Shown: in pieces, positions 1-12,873 of the stretch
How the letters are laid out: each line of letters starts with the position of its first letter
How positions within the stretch are numbered: the stretch's first letter is position 1
DNA from: Desulfuromonadales bacterium
GTDB lineage: Bacteria > Desulfobacterota > JAENJC01
Assembly: GCA_919902985.1 (NCBI GenBank)
Contig: CAKKSC010000017.1
Location: 1 to 64,000 of the forward strand
Length of the DNA: 64,000 bases
Direction: 5' to 3'
Program-made: the position numbers and the translations under genes
The notes under the pieces: generated by a model
Told to the model about the DNA's origin: nothing
Seen by the model: the letters and a program-made list of their open reading frames with translations, nothing else
Databases searched by the model: none

Positions 1-613
1 TAGTGAAACCACAATATATTGTGGCTGGTTGAGTCAAGTGGATACCCCTATTAGCTATTGCATTATCCAGTTTATCCTTTACCGATTCAAAAATATTACG
101 GCTGCCCTTCTGGTATCCGGTGACATGCCTTTTAAGTTCCGTTTCTACAAGGGTGCAGTTGGATGCATCCCCCGCAGCGGAAAAAGTCCGAGTTGTATAA
201 GTGTAATGGAGAAGCAACCATATCTCGAAGCAGGGGACAGAGGTTATAGCATGAAGAACAGCGCCCTTTTTCAGTCGAGTAGACCTGATTTTATCGAGGG
301 TGGCGTCATAAGTGGAGTGTTTATCCTTATCAAAGACGCAGTAGACACGATCATAGATAGGGTCTTTATTGAACGCCTTAATTGCAGAGGTTACAACGCT
401 GAGCGGATCAGTCCCGGTTGTTTTATCAGCAATGATGATATTGGCATTGCTTAAGCGCAGATGGCTCCGAAGCCCGGAAAAATAGTAGGGTTCGGTCTTT
501 GCCCCCTCGCAAACAATGAGGACAACATCGTAAGGTGCGCGTTTTGCTGCCTTCCGGCGCAAAGACTCCGCGTCACGCGCTTTTCGCTTATGGAATAGAT
601 CATCCGTTCCCAT
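1..613 (-). CDS. rloB: RloB-like protein (AbiLii-like), C-terminus cut by the left window edge
   Basis: Manual reverse-complement translation from ATG at 613-611: MGTDDLFHKRKARDAESLRRKAAKRAPYDVVLIVCEGAKTEPYYFSGLRSHLRLSNANIII...DRVYCVFDKDKHSTYD..., open to base 1. Start overlaps the stop of the upstream ATPase (TGATG). Absent from the ORF track because it has no stop inside the window. Confidence 0.85.
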   Translation of the reverse strand, partial: MGTDDLFHKRKARDAESLRRKAAKRAPYDVVLIVCEGAKTEPYYFSGLRSHLRLSNANIIIADKTTGTDPLSVVTSAIKAFNKDPIYDRVYCVFDKDKHSTYDATLDKIRSTRLKKGAVLHAITSVPCFEIWLLLHYTYTTRTFSAAGDASNCTLVETELKRHVTGYQKGSRNIFESVKDKLDNAIANRGIHLTQPATIYCGFT

Positions 614-1944
614 CAGAATTTAAATTCTCCAATAAAAGGCAGCGCGCCGTATCGGCCATTAAGATATCCTCTTTCAAGGGCTTCCCCTTTCCGGGGACTG
701 AACTCGGTCAGTGGATATAACTTAGTTGCGCTTTCGCTGTCCTTTTCCACAAACCAGACCTGGTCACGGCGGAAGATATCCGTATCAAGGACAGAGGTAT
801 CATGGGTGGTAAAGACCAATTGGGCATTGTTCTTATTAATTTCAGGATTATGGATAAGATTGATTAGAAACCTCACCATAACTGGGTGAAGACTGGTATC
901 CAGTTCGTCAACAAGGAGAATACGGCCCTTAGCCAAGACATCCAACAAAGGGCCAGCAAAGGCAAAAAGCTTTTGGGTGCCCCCTGATTCCTCGGAAATA
1001 TCAAATGAAACAATGTCTTCACTATCAGTTGATTTATGTAAAAAACGAATGTTGGTCACCTCTTTGCCATGCAAATCTCTAATAAAATGCTCTTTGATTT
1101 CTTTAGGCATGTTAGTAGGTAAAATATTTGAAGAGAACGGCGTCTTCTTTAGTTCAATCCCGGTAATGCTGATGTCTGCCGAGTTCATGAATTCCATAAC
1201 CTGCTTTTTACCATCTTCAGAGGCACACTGCTCAATTGAAAACTGCAAATTAATATCCCCGACCGGCAGAATAACGGCAAGCTTCTGTTGAAACCAGTTA
1301 AATACAGGCTTGAGCTGTTCATTGTTGAGTTGAATAGCGGTAGAAAGGAAAAGACCATTCTGACGCGTGGCCTTCTGCCAAACATCAATCATTGAAGTAG
1401 GACCAGAAAACTTGCTGCCAAAATACCAGTCGTCGCTTCCTTTTACGTGGTCGTACTTTCTCTCAAACCACCGTTGCGGTCTTCCTTCAGGATAGGCCAA
1501 CAGCCATTCATTCATCACTCTTGTATTGTTAACGGCAAAGCCATACTGATAGCGTACCTTGTCCAGGATAAAGATTACTTCAAACTCACTGGGCTCTGTG
1601 CGGCTTTTACTGTTTAGAAGGAAGGGGGTCACATTGATGTTTTGTCCTTCCTGCAAGGATTGAGATGTTAACACAAAGTTCAGCATGAACTGCATAGCGC
1701 GAAGCAGATTACTTTTGCCGGCCGCATTTGGTCCATAAATAACGGCGGAGCGAAGAATATCCGGGAGGGAAGGTAACCCGGAAGCAAATGTATTTGCGCC
1801 TTTTAGTTCATTTCCAGTCCCTGCGACCATGCTAAGGGTTTGAGTCCCATTAATGGAACGGAAATTTGTTACCTTGAATTCGATAAGCACGGTTAAATCC
1901 TTTTTGAAGATAATTTGAGCGGCATTATTGCACAAAAAATGCAA
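613..1944 (-). CDS. rloA: RloA-like AAA ATPase (AAA_15/AAA_21, OLD/ABC-type)
   Basis: IEFKVTNFRSINGTQTLSMVAG N-terminus, Walker A GPNAAGKSNLLRAM, signature-like EESGGTQKL, Walker B ILLVDELDTSLHP, switch FTTHD. First 18 residues may not be translated (possible GTG start at VLIEFKV). Confidence 0.88.
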   Translation of the reverse strand: MHFLCNNAAQIIFKKDLTVLIEFKVTNFRSINGTQTLSMVAGTGNELKGANTFASGLPSLPDILRSAVIYGPNAAGKSNLLRAMQFMLNFVLTSQSLQEGQNINVTPFLLNSKSRTEPSEFEVIFILDKVRYQYGFAVNNTRVMNEWLLAYPEGRPQRWFERKYDHVKGSDDWYFGSKFSGPTSMIDVWQKATRQNGLFLSTAIQLNNEQLKPVFNWFQQKLAVILPVGDINLQFSIEQCASEDGKKQVMEFMNSADISITGIELKKTPFSSNILPTNMPKEIKEHFIRDLHGKEVTNIRFLHKSTDSEDIVSFDISEESGGTQKLFAFAGPLLDVLAKGRILLVDELDTSLHPVMVRFLINLIHNPEINKNNAQLVFTTHDTSVLDTDIFRRDQVWFVEKDSESATKLYPLTEFSPRKGEALERGYLNGRYGALPFIGEFKF

Positions 1945-1996
1945 AAGTCAAGCTGAAATTATTTTAACAGAGATTTTTAAAGTTGCAAGGTTGGCA

Positions 1997-3532
1997 TCAA
2001 AACTTTTTTTCTAATGCCTCTCTTAACTCCTCCATAATCTCTAAAATCCTCTTCTCCTTCTTTACGATATCCTCCACCAACTGTTCAGGCGGCATGTGCT
2101 CAAAGTCCTGTTTGCTGGCCGGGTTCTTTATGTCGAGGTTAAAACCGTTCTCAATGACCAGTTCCACCGGCACACGCCAGGCTTGCCCGTTTTCTTCACG
2201 GTTCTTCCACCAATCCATGCATGGCCTGAAATCTTCGAACTGGACGGGTTGGGTCTTGGTGTAGTTCTTTCTTCCTTCCGGCAGCGGCTGCTCATAATAC
2301 CAGACCTCTTTCGTCGGACCGGAGCGGTCAAAGAACAGGAGGTTGGTAGGGATGCCTGTATATGGCGCAAATACTCCGTTGGGAAGGCGGACAATGGTGT
2401 GGAGATTGAAATCCTTGAGCATCTCCTCCTTGATCCTGGCGCAGACGCCGTCGCCAAAAAGGGTCCCGTTCGGGACGACCACCGCGGCCCGCCCCGGCTT
2501 CGGCTGTCTTCTTAGCTTCCGCATAATGAGTTGTAGGAACAAAAGGGCAGTCTCCGCGGTCTGCTTGTCTTCGGGGAAGTTGGAGAGGATGCCGCGCTCC
2601 TCCTCCCCTCCGAAAGGCGGATTAGTGATGATTATATCAACCCTGTCCTTATCCCCGATCTCTTTGAGAGGAAAACGGAGGGTGTTGCCGGGGTCTATCT
2701 GTGGCGATTCGAGGCCGTGCAAAAGCAGGTTCATCTGAGTAAGAAGGTAAGGCAAAGACTTGGCCTCTCCACCCAAAATACTCCTGGTCTGTAAAACCTC
2801 ACGGTCCTGAACGGTCTTGCACTGCTTTTCAAGATGGGTGTAAGCCTCTACAAGAAATCCGCCGGTTCCGCAGGCTGGGTCAAGGACTGTTTCACCGAGG
2901 CGCGGGTCAATTACATCAACCATGAAACGGACAACAGCCCTTGGGGTATAGAACTCACCGGAGTCTCCGGCTGCGTCCCGCATCTCCTTGAGCATGGACT
3001 CATAGAGATGTCCAAGTGTGTGTATCTCCTCTGAAGATGTAAAGTGGATTCCGTTGATCTTATTGATAACGTCCCGCAGCAGGTAGCCGTTTATCATGCG
3101 GTTTATGGTGCCCTTGAAGACCGTGGCTATCACATCCCGCCGGTCTCCTCCATTGGCCCCTTGTAATGAGCGCAGGTAGGCAAAAAGGCCTGGGCCACGC
3201 GTACCATCAGGGCGCATGGCTTCTTCATTATTCACAAAGGAAATAAGTTCATCTCCTGTGATTCCGTCTTCCCTTATCGCCCAGTCCCGCCAGCGATATG
3301 GTGACTCGATGGCAGGACGGAATCTCTTACCGGCAAGGACCGCCTCCTGCTGACGCATCTGCTCTATGTCGTCAAGGAACTTGAGAAACATTATCCACGT
3401 AAGCATGGGCAGACGGTCAAGGTCGCCATTCAATCCTTTGTCCTTACGCATGATGTCGCGGGCTGATTTTACGATGCTCCCAAGCTGCTGGGCAGTGGTC
3501 ATTGGTTGATTACTGCTCTTTGTCTTTGCCAT
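1997..3532 (-). CDS. hsdM: Type I restriction-modification system N6-adenine methyltransferase subunit
   Basis: HsdM N-terminal helices, DPACGTGGFL SAM motif, NPPFGG catalytic motif. Confidence 0.95.
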   Translation of the reverse strand: MAKTKSSNQPMTTAQQLGSIVKSARDIMRKDKGLNGDLDRLPMLTWIMFLKFLDDIEQMRQQEAVLAGKRFRPAIESPYRWRDWAIREDGITGDELISFVNNEEAMRPDGTRGPGLFAYLRSLQGANGGDRRDVIATVFKGTINRMINGYLLRDVINKINGIHFTSSEEIHTLGHLYESMLKEMRDAAGDSGEFYTPRAVVRFMVDVIDPRLGETVLDPACGTGGFLVEAYTHLEKQCKTVQDREVLQTRSILGGEAKSLPYLLTQMNLLLHGLESPQIDPGNTLRFPLKEIGDKDRVDIIITNPPFGGEEERGILSNFPEDKQTAETALLFLQLIMRKLRRQPKPGRAAVVVPNGTLFGDGVCARIKEEMLKDFNLHTIVRLPNGVFAPYTGIPTNLLFFDRSGPTKEVWYYEQPLPEGRKNYTKTQPVQFEDFRPCMDWWKNREENGQAWRVPVELVIENGFNLDIKNPASKQDFEHMPPEQLVEDIVKKEKRILEIMEELREALEKKF

Positions 3533-3544
3533 TAAGTATCTCTT

Positions 3545-5914
3545 TTACTCCTCATAAAGTAACGTTTGTAATTCACTTACCGCTTTTTTCAAACTTTCAG
3601 CCCCGCCAAAGATATTTATAATCTCAGCCACATTTCCATGATCTGAGATAGGAGGAACCTTGAGGACCTCTGGAATGACAAATTGGGCCGTGCCGTATTC
3701 AGTGTATTTTTCTAAAAGTTCACTGAGAATGGCCTTTGCCTCTGGTCCATATTGATCGAAGAAGTCCTTTTTGTCCCGGCGGAGTCTGTCGGCTCGCTCC
3801 CTGCGAGTACGGAGCGGGGCATTGAATGCAAGGTGACAGAGAAGGTCAAAGGGATCTGCATCAGGCTGGTTTGTTGAGACTGCAAGCTCATGAAAGCTTA
3901 TCCCTCGCTCTTCCAGTTTTGAAATAATCTCTGCCCGCTCCACAGGGTCGGCCCAGGAAGCCCGCATTTCAGCAGCATTTGGATATAGTGTTTGAACCTT
4001 CTCTGCCGCATAATCTGTGTATTTGACAACTCTCAGTTGCTTCCCGTCGGCGTCCAACTCGTAGACAAGATGGGCGGCTATCTCTACACGGCCACCATCA
4101 ACATAGTATTTACGGCGCTCAAATTCATTTGCACCTATTGGCCCAAAAGAATCTGACTGCGGTTCATCAGTAGATATGAGATGTTCTTCTACAACCTCAT
4201 AGGTTGTAGTGACTGTATTGCCTGAATCATCAATCTTTTCCTCGCTGACTAAAGCAGGGTCGCCGTCAAACTGCGGATCTGCAAAGTTCCGCGTCGCGCT
4301 TCCGGTATAGTCGAGGATGCTGAAGTAAAGCTTCCCGTAGTCATCCCGGACTCTAGTCCCCCGGCCGATTATCTGCTTAAAGTCAGTCATGGAATTGATC
4401 ACACGGGCCAGAACAATGTTCTTGCATGTTGGAGCATCAACTCCTGTGGTGAGTAGTTGTGAGGTAGTTAAAATAACCGGCGTTGTTGTTTCAAGTTCCT
4501 GAAACCTGCCAAGATGTCCCCTTCCAATATCTCCTTCATCGGCAGTTACCCTGCAAACATAATCAGGATAATGTTTAACGATATCTGTACTGAGATTATT
4601 GATGGCCCGGCGCATCTCATCGGCATGTTCCTGATCAACGCAGAAAACGATGGTCTTTGCAAAGCGGTCTGTCTTCCTCATGAACTCTGTTAGATGTCTT
4701 GCAATGGCCTCGGTGCGCGCACGGAGGGCCACAATACGTTCGAAGTCCTTGGTCTGATACTCTCCGTCAGGTATCACGCGGCCATAACGGTCAATGTCTC
4801 CCTGGCTTGGTCTCCATCCTGCGGCATCGTATGTTGTAATAACTCGATGAACGCGGTAAGGGGCAAGGAAGCCGTCCTCTATTCCCTGTTTCAGGCTGTA
4901 TTGGTATATGGGATTGCCGAAATATGCGTATGTATCACGGTTGTCGTCACAAAGAGGTGTTGCTGTCATCCCAAGTTGATGGGCAGGTTTGAAGTATTCA
5001 AGTATTTCCCGCCAGTTGCTTTCGTCGGAGGCACTGCCACGGTGACACTCATCAACGATGATGAGATCAAAAAAATCCGGGGCATACTCCTTATAAAGCC
5101 CCGGCCTGCGCTCATCCCTGGCAAGGGACTGATAAGTGGCAAAATACATCTCACGCCCTTTGTTTGCATTGCCGTTTTCTATCTTCCAGCGGGCATCTCC
5201 AAATGGAGCAAATATCTTGTCCTTGGGATCATCAACAAGGATGTTGCGGTCTGCAAGGTACAGTATCTTTGGACGGCGGTATTCGCCGGTGCGGTTCCAT
5301 CGAGCATTCCATAGCTTCCAGCATACCTGGAAGGCAACAACCGTCTTTCCAGTGCCTGTGGCCATGGTCAAGAGAACCCGTTTCTTGCCTTGCAGGGTTG
5401 CCTGAAGAGCTCTGGTTATGGCTATTTCCTGATAATAACGCGGGCTTTTGCCGCTGAGATGGTAAGAGGGTGTGAGTAGGCGAGATGCCATGGTTTCATC
5501 ACTGATTCCATGTCCATTCCGGAGTCTCTGCCAGAGTTCGTCGGGTTGGGGAAAAGTGGTAACTTGCCTCTCCTCACCTGAAAGGAAATCGTACTCGATG
5601 ATCTCATGCCCATTGGTGGCATAGGCAAATTTCAACCCAAGGACCTCAGAATAATCTTTGGCCTGCTGCAGACCGTCTCCTGGGGACTTGTATTCGGCCT
5701 TTGCCTCAATCACAGCGATAGGAAAGTCACGGGTATAGCGTAATAGATAGTCGGCCCGCTTCTGTGAGCGACGGTTGACCTTGCTGCCTGCAACAACAAT
5801 GCGGCCATCAGTAAAGGTCTTTTGCTCCGTGAAGGAGTGTGGGTCGTTGTCCCATCCAGCCGCAATGAGCTTGGGTAGGACATATTTGCGGCAGGTATCT
5901 GCTTCGTTGTGCAT
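3545..5914 (-). CDS. hsdR: Type I restriction endonuclease subunit R
   Basis: Nuclease-like IAVIEAKAE motif, MATGTGKT Walker A, DECHRG box, GRGTRVRDDYGK helicase motif. Confidence 0.95.
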   Translation of the reverse strand: MHNEADTCRKYVLPKLIAAGWDNDPHSFTEQKTFTDGRIVVAGSKVNRRSQKRADYLLRYTRDFPIAVIEAKAEYKSPGDGLQQAKDYSEVLGLKFAYATNGHEIIEYDFLSGEERQVTTFPQPDELWQRLRNGHGISDETMASRLLTPSYHLSGKSPRYYQEIAITRALQATLQGKKRVLLTMATGTGKTVVAFQVCWKLWNARWNRTGEYRRPKILYLADRNILVDDPKDKIFAPFGDARWKIENGNANKGREMYFATYQSLARDERRPGLYKEYAPDFFDLIIVDECHRGSASDESNWREILEYFKPAHQLGMTATPLCDDNRDTYAYFGNPIYQYSLKQGIEDGFLAPYRVHRVITTYDAAGWRPSQGDIDRYGRVIPDGEYQTKDFERIVALRARTEAIARHLTEFMRKTDRFAKTIVFCVDQEHADEMRRAINNLSTDIVKHYPDYVCRVTADEGDIGRGHLGRFQELETTTPVILTTSQLLTTGVDAPTCKNIVLARVINSMTDFKQIIGRGTRVRDDYGKLYFSILDYTGSATRNFADPQFDGDPALVSEEKIDDSGNTVTTTYEVVEEHLISTDEPQSDSFGPIGANEFERRKYYVDGGRVEIAAHLVYELDADGKQLRVVKYTDYAAEKVQTLYPNAAEMRASWADPVERAEIISKLEERGISFHELAVSTNQPDADPFDLLCHLAFNAPLRTRRERADRLRRDKKDFFDQYGPEAKAILSELLEKYTEYGTAQFVIPEVLKVPPISDHGNVAEIINIFGGAESLKKAVSELQTLLYEE

Positions 5915-5963
5915 GGTAAAGATTATTGTTCAATCTTTGAATACAGTCAAGGTATTTTGCCAA

Positions 5964-6000
5964 CAAAAAAAGGCAGCCTTTTGGGCTGCCCTTTTTGTTT
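5964..6000. terminator. Bidirectional intrinsic terminator
   Basis: A-run, GGCAGCC (5972-5978), short loop, GGCTGCC (5984-5990), T-run, between ahcY and hsdR. Confidence 0.85.
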
Positions 6001-6040
6001 CACTTGGGCGCACATTTCATGCGCCCCTACATCAAAATTA

Positions 6041-7415
<1,375 letters not shown>

Positions 7416-7418
<3 letters not shown>

Positions 7419-8585
7419 AATTCCTGCGGCCTTTCTCAATGCCTCCACCTTATCTGTCTTCTCCCAGTGGAACTCAGGCTCATTCCTTCCGAAGTGACCG
7501 TATGCTGCGGTCTTCCTGTATATAGGCCTGAGGAGGTTAAGGGTTTCTATGATCCCCTTTGGCCTCATGTCAAAGGTCTTTTTTACTATCTCCGCTATTT
7601 TGTTGGTAGGGATCTTACCGGTGCCGAAGGTGTCTATCATTACTGATACAGGCTCCGCAATGCCAATGGCATAGGCAAGCTGTACCTCGCACTCATCTGC
7701 AAGGCCGGCGGCAACTATGTTCTTCGCCACATACCTTCCCATGTAAGATGCGCTCCTGTCCACCTTTGACGGGTCCTTGCCTGAGAATGCCCCGCCGCCA
7801 TGAGAGCCGTGTCCCCCGTATGTGTCAACTATGATCTTCCTCCCGGTTAGGCCGCAGTCACCCATGGGGCCGCCCACTACAAACCTGCCGGTGGGGTTTA
7901 TATAGTATTTCGTATTTTTATCGAGAAGCCCTGCCGGGATTATCTGCTTTATGACCTCTTCTATGATCCCTTCCGTAAGGGTTGAGTGAGAAACGCTATC
8001 CTTGTGCTGGGAAGAGATGACTACCGCGTCAACCCTCACAGGCTTGTTGTTTACATACTCTATGGTCACCTGGGACTTCCCGTCAGGCCTGAGATAGTCC
8101 AGCTTGCCGCTCTTCCTGACCTCTGCAAGTTTTTTCGTCAGCTTATGGGCATATATGATGGTCATGGGCATAAACTCAGGGGTCTCCTTGCAGGCATACC
8201 CGAACATAAGTCCCTGGTCGCCGGCCCCCTGCTCTTTATAAAGTCCCTCTCCCTCCGTAACTCCAGCAGAAATATCAGGGGACTGTCTGTTTATTGAGGT
8301 TATGACTCCGCAGGTCTCCCAGTCAAACCCCATGGCAGACTCGTTATATCCTATCTCCTTAATGACCTCTCTCACCACTTTAGGGTAATCAATCCTGGCA
8401 TCAGTAGTTATCTCCCCGGCTATCATCGCCAGTCCTGTGGTTACCAGCGTCTCACAAGCGACCCTGGCCTTCTTGTCCTGAGCAATTATGGCGTCAAGAA
8501 CAGCATCGGATATTTGGTCTGCAACCTTGTCAGGATGCCCTTCGGTAACCGATTCCGAGGTAAAGAGATATTCCGTCATTCCCAT
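7416..8585 (-). CDS. metK: S-adenosylmethionine synthetase
   Basis: [61 protein letters not shown]. Confidence 0.98.
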
Positions 8586-8662
8586 TTTCTGCCTCCAGGT
8601 TATATTAAAAAATGCTCTATTATATTTATTTGACTCTGCATGTCAAGGTAAAACCTTTTGCT

Positions 8663-10270
8663 TTACTGCAAAAACTCCTCGTACGTCTTTATCTTCGCCT
8701 TAGTCCTTGCTATCTTTAGCCAGCTCTTCAGTATTTCGTCTCCCTTTTCCTGCGTCAACCTCTCCCGAATGGATGCCTCTTCAGTCTTCAGGCCTTCCTT
8801 ATCTGCCTCGACACGTTCCTTAAGCCTCATTATGTAGGTTATGTTGTTGATGACAAAAGGGGTTGCGGGATATGGCGCCTCCTTTGAAAGAGAAAAGGCA
8901 GCTTTGCTCATCTCCTCAGAGAACCCTGCAGATGGCACACTTCCGCCCCTTCCAAACAATCCGGTCTCTAAAGCCTTGTAGGGCAACTTAGAGATATTCA
9001 GCCTCCCTTCCCTCATGCCGGAAAGCAGCTCCTCGGCCTTCTTGAACGCCAACTCCTCGGCCTTCTTCTGGTTTACTGCGGCAACAGCCTTTTCCTTGAC
9101 CTCTTCATACTCTGGCGTCCTCGACTCCTTCCTCTCAACAACCTTAAGTATCAGGTACCCTGTGGGTGTCTCTACCGGCTGGCTTATATCCCCGGCCTTC
9201 ATTGTGAATGCCTCCCTGTAAAAGTCGGGGTTCATCTCCATGCCAGCCACCTGCTCTCCGGCTGAAAAGAAACCCGTCTTTGTAACGGGAAGCTTCGCCT
9301 TCGCCGCCTCCTCTTCCAGATTTTTGGTCTTAGACGCATCTTCCCTGAACTTGTAGACCTTTTCCCTGAGGACCTCCGCGCCCCGATCTTTTCTATACAG
9401 GACAGCAACCTGGCCCATAACCTCTTCAAACGGCTTTGCGCCGGCATCTTTTTCGGTTTTCATAAACAGGTCTACATTCTTCTCATAGTATTTCCTCAGG
9501 TCATCCTCTGAGGTGGTTATCGTCTGCTCCACATCCCGGGAATTCATTGTGACAAACTCGGTACTTACACTGGCAGGCATCCTGAATATCTCTTTGTTCT
9601 TGGAAAAAAACTCCCTTGCCTCTTCGTCCGATACCTTTGCATCCTTCATGAAATCCTTCGGATATATCTTTATCATCTCCAGATTTACCTTTTCCTTCTC
9701 TCTTGCATAGGTATCCCATGCCTCCTCATCGCTTACCTTGACACCTTCCTTTATGAGACCCTCCGCCTCGCCGATAAGGATACTCCTTTTCTGGCCCTCC
9801 TCAAACTCTCCAGGGGTAAGACGGTTTGCCTTAAGCACGGTTAGGTACAGCTCCTTATTAAATGCATTGTCCTTCTGGAAGGCCGGGTACCTGGAAATGG
9901 AATCTACCAGCTCGGCGTCGCTTACCTTGAAACCGACGGTTGCAGCCTCTTTAAATAAAAGCCTGGCATCAATGAGGTTGTCCAGGGCCTTCTCCTTTAT
10001 CTTCAACTCCTTCAGCATCTCTTCAGAGAGACCCTCCTTGTAAATGCTCCTATAGATGCTCATTATGTTGTCGTAGGACTTTTGATATTCCGACCACGTG
10101 ATCTTGGCGTCATCAACAGTTGCAACCACCTGGAGCCCAGTCCCTTTTTCCCCTGGTGCGGTATAGAGCAGAATAAATACGATGATTATAATTACGAATA
10201 GTCCTTTTATGACCCAGGACTGGGCATGTTTCCTCATAACGTCAAGCATCTTTTTTATTACCTCCGGCAA
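8663..10270 (-). CDS. SurA/PpiD-like membrane-anchored peptidyl-prolyl isomerase
   Basis: N-terminal TM anchor, SurA_N-like domain, parvulin-type sequence GDISQPVETPTGYLILKVVERKE. Confidence 0.85.
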   Translation of the reverse strand: MPEVIKKMLDVMRKHAQSWVIKGLFVIIIIVFILLYTAPGEKGTGLQVVATVDDAKITWSEYQKSYDNIMSIYRSIYKEGLSEEMLKELKIKEKALDNLIDARLLFKEAATVGFKVSDAELVDSISRYPAFQKDNAFNKELYLTVLKANRLTPGEFEEGQKRSILIGEAEGLIKEGVKVSDEEAWDTYAREKEKVNLEMIKIYPKDFMKDAKVSDEEAREFFSKNKEIFRMPASVSTEFVTMNSRDVEQTITTSEDDLRKYYEKNVDLFMKTEKDAGAKPFEEVMGQVAVLYRKDRGAEVLREKVYKFREDASKTKNLEEEAAKAKLPVTKTGFFSAGEQVAGMEMNPDFYREAFTMKAGDISQPVETPTGYLILKVVERKESRTPEYEEVKEKAVAAVNQKKAEELAFKKAEELLSGMREGRLNISKLPYKALETGLFGRGGSVPSAGFSEEMSKAAFSLSKEAPYPATPFVINNITYIMRLKERVEADKEGLKTEEASIRERLTQEKGDEILKSWLKIARTKAKIKTYEEFLQ

Positions 10271-10400
10271 TCTAATTAAACCGAATAAGATTAATTCAAC
10301 TATGGATAAAATGCAATAGTTTTTTGCCTGACCTCCATTATTTGTCTTGATATAATTGGCCCGTTTTGATAAATTAATAAAAAATTGCCGGATGGCATAA

Positions 10401-11507
<1,107 letters not shown>

Positions 11508-11516
11508 GGGTATATC

Positions 11517-12353
11517 ATGCTCCTTAGATTTACCAAGAAGAACAAAGTCAATGTAACCTTCCTGTCCCTCCTGATCGTTTCCATCCTCCAGATGTCAATT
11601 GATGCAAAAAAAAGAGGTAAGTTGAGCATGCTCGATGAACTCCTTTTAGACTCAGCCTCAATTGCGCAGAGGGGCATAACGTCCTCTTATCAGGCAGCCC
11701 AGGATCTATGGTTCGGCTATATATACCTTATAGGCCTGAGAGAAGAGAATCGGCTGTTAAGGGATGAAACATCTGAACTCAGGGGTAGGATAAATGCCCT
11801 GAAAGAGGCCGGTCAGGAGAATCAGAGACTAAGAGATCTGCTGTCTTTTAAGGAAACCACCGGATACGGGACCACGACTGCAAGGGTAATAGGGGGCTCC
11901 CCTCTCAGTTCGTTTAACACTATAGTAATCGATAAGGGTAGCATTGACAATGTCAGAAAGGGTATGGCTGTAGTATCAAATGACGGCGTTATAGGGAAGA
12001 TACTCAGCTCATCCGCCAATACCTCCAAGGTCCTTTTGATAACAGACAGAAACAGTGATGTAGATGCCATAATACAGCGGAGCCGGGACAGTGGCGTAGC
12101 CGAAGGAGGGGATTCCGGCCTCATCCAACTCAAATTCCTTTCCAAAAACGCGGATGCCGTAGTGGGTGACATTGTGGTCACTTCTGGAATCGGCGGGGTT
12201 TTTAAAAAGGGCTGCATAATAGGCGCCATCTCAAGGGTTGACAAAAAAGCAGGGCTGATGTTTCAATATGTTGAGATAGAACCCTCAATAAACTTCTCAA
12301 AACTCGAAGAAGTTCTTGTAATAACCGACTCCCATGAGGAAAACGGGAGATAG
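11517..12353 (+). CDS. mreC: Rod shape-determining protein MreC
   Basis: Coiled coil followed by beta domain (ARVIGGSPLSSFNTIVIDKG); position after mreB. Confidence 0.93.
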   Translation: MLLRFTKKNKVNVTFLSLLIVSILQMSIDAKKRGKLSMLDELLLDSASIAQRGITSSYQAAQDLWFGYIYLIGLREENRLLRDETSELRGRINALKEAGQENQRLRDLLSFKETTGYGTTTARVIGGSPLSSFNTIVIDKGSIDNVRKGMAVVSNDGVIGKILSSSANTSKVLLITDRNSDVDAIIQRSRDSGVAEGGDSGLIQLKFLSKNADAVVGDIVVTSGIGGVFKKGCIIGAISRVDKKAGLMFQYVEIEPSINFSKLEEVLVITDSHEENGR

Positions 12354-12873
12354 GATAAAAATGGTTCACCTTGTACTGCTGACCCTTTCCGCTTTGACCC
12401 TGATACTGGTGCAGGGAAGTTTGCCTGCCCTCCCTGTAACTCCAAATTTGATCCTCATAATAGTCACATATGTTGGTCAGTTTTATTCCCCCATAACAGG
12501 ACTGATCATATCCTTCATCCTGGGGTACTTTCTGGATGTTGCAACCGGCACCCTCCTGGGGTTGAACTCCTTTTCCATGGTTTCCCTGTGTTACCTCTCC
12601 TTCGTCCTCGGGAAGAGAATAGTTATGCAGAGGGCTCTTGCCCAGACCCTGACGGTATTTATTTTTTCTATCATATACAGCGGTATCGTCTATTCACTGT
12701 TTAGCTTCTTCAGCATGGATATATCGATCTATCCTTTCGTCAGGACGGCCGCTGGGAACAGTATAGTTACAGCATTATTTTCCCCAATACTCATAACAGC
12801 CATAAAGAAGATGGAACGGGTCCTCAGATTTGAAAATGAAAGGGACGAGGGCTCAAAGGACATAAAAGTATGA
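12334..12873 (+). CDS. mreD: Rod shape-determining protein MreD (true start possibly at M10, 12361)
   Basis: Small polytopic membrane protein between mreC and pbp2. Confidence 0.85.
   Translation: MRKTGDRIKMVHLVLLTLSALTLILVQGSLPALPVTPNLILIIVTYVGQFYSPITGLIISFILGYFLDVATGTLLGLNSFSMVSLCYLSFVLGKRIVMQRALAQTLTVFIFSIIYSGIVYSLFSFFSMDISIYPFVRTAAGNSIVTALFSPILITAIKKMERVLRFENERDEGSKDIKV

Noticed and set aside
29-454. 141-aa plus-strand ORF in the track
   Set aside because: It is antisense to the convincing RloB-like frame on the minus strand.
4694-5314. 206-aa plus-strand ORF
   Set aside because: Shadow ORF antisense to hsdR. The same applies to 16588-17253, 22770-23273, 24313-24945, 38493-39020, 41501-42019 and 55318-56307, which oppose well-conserved genes.
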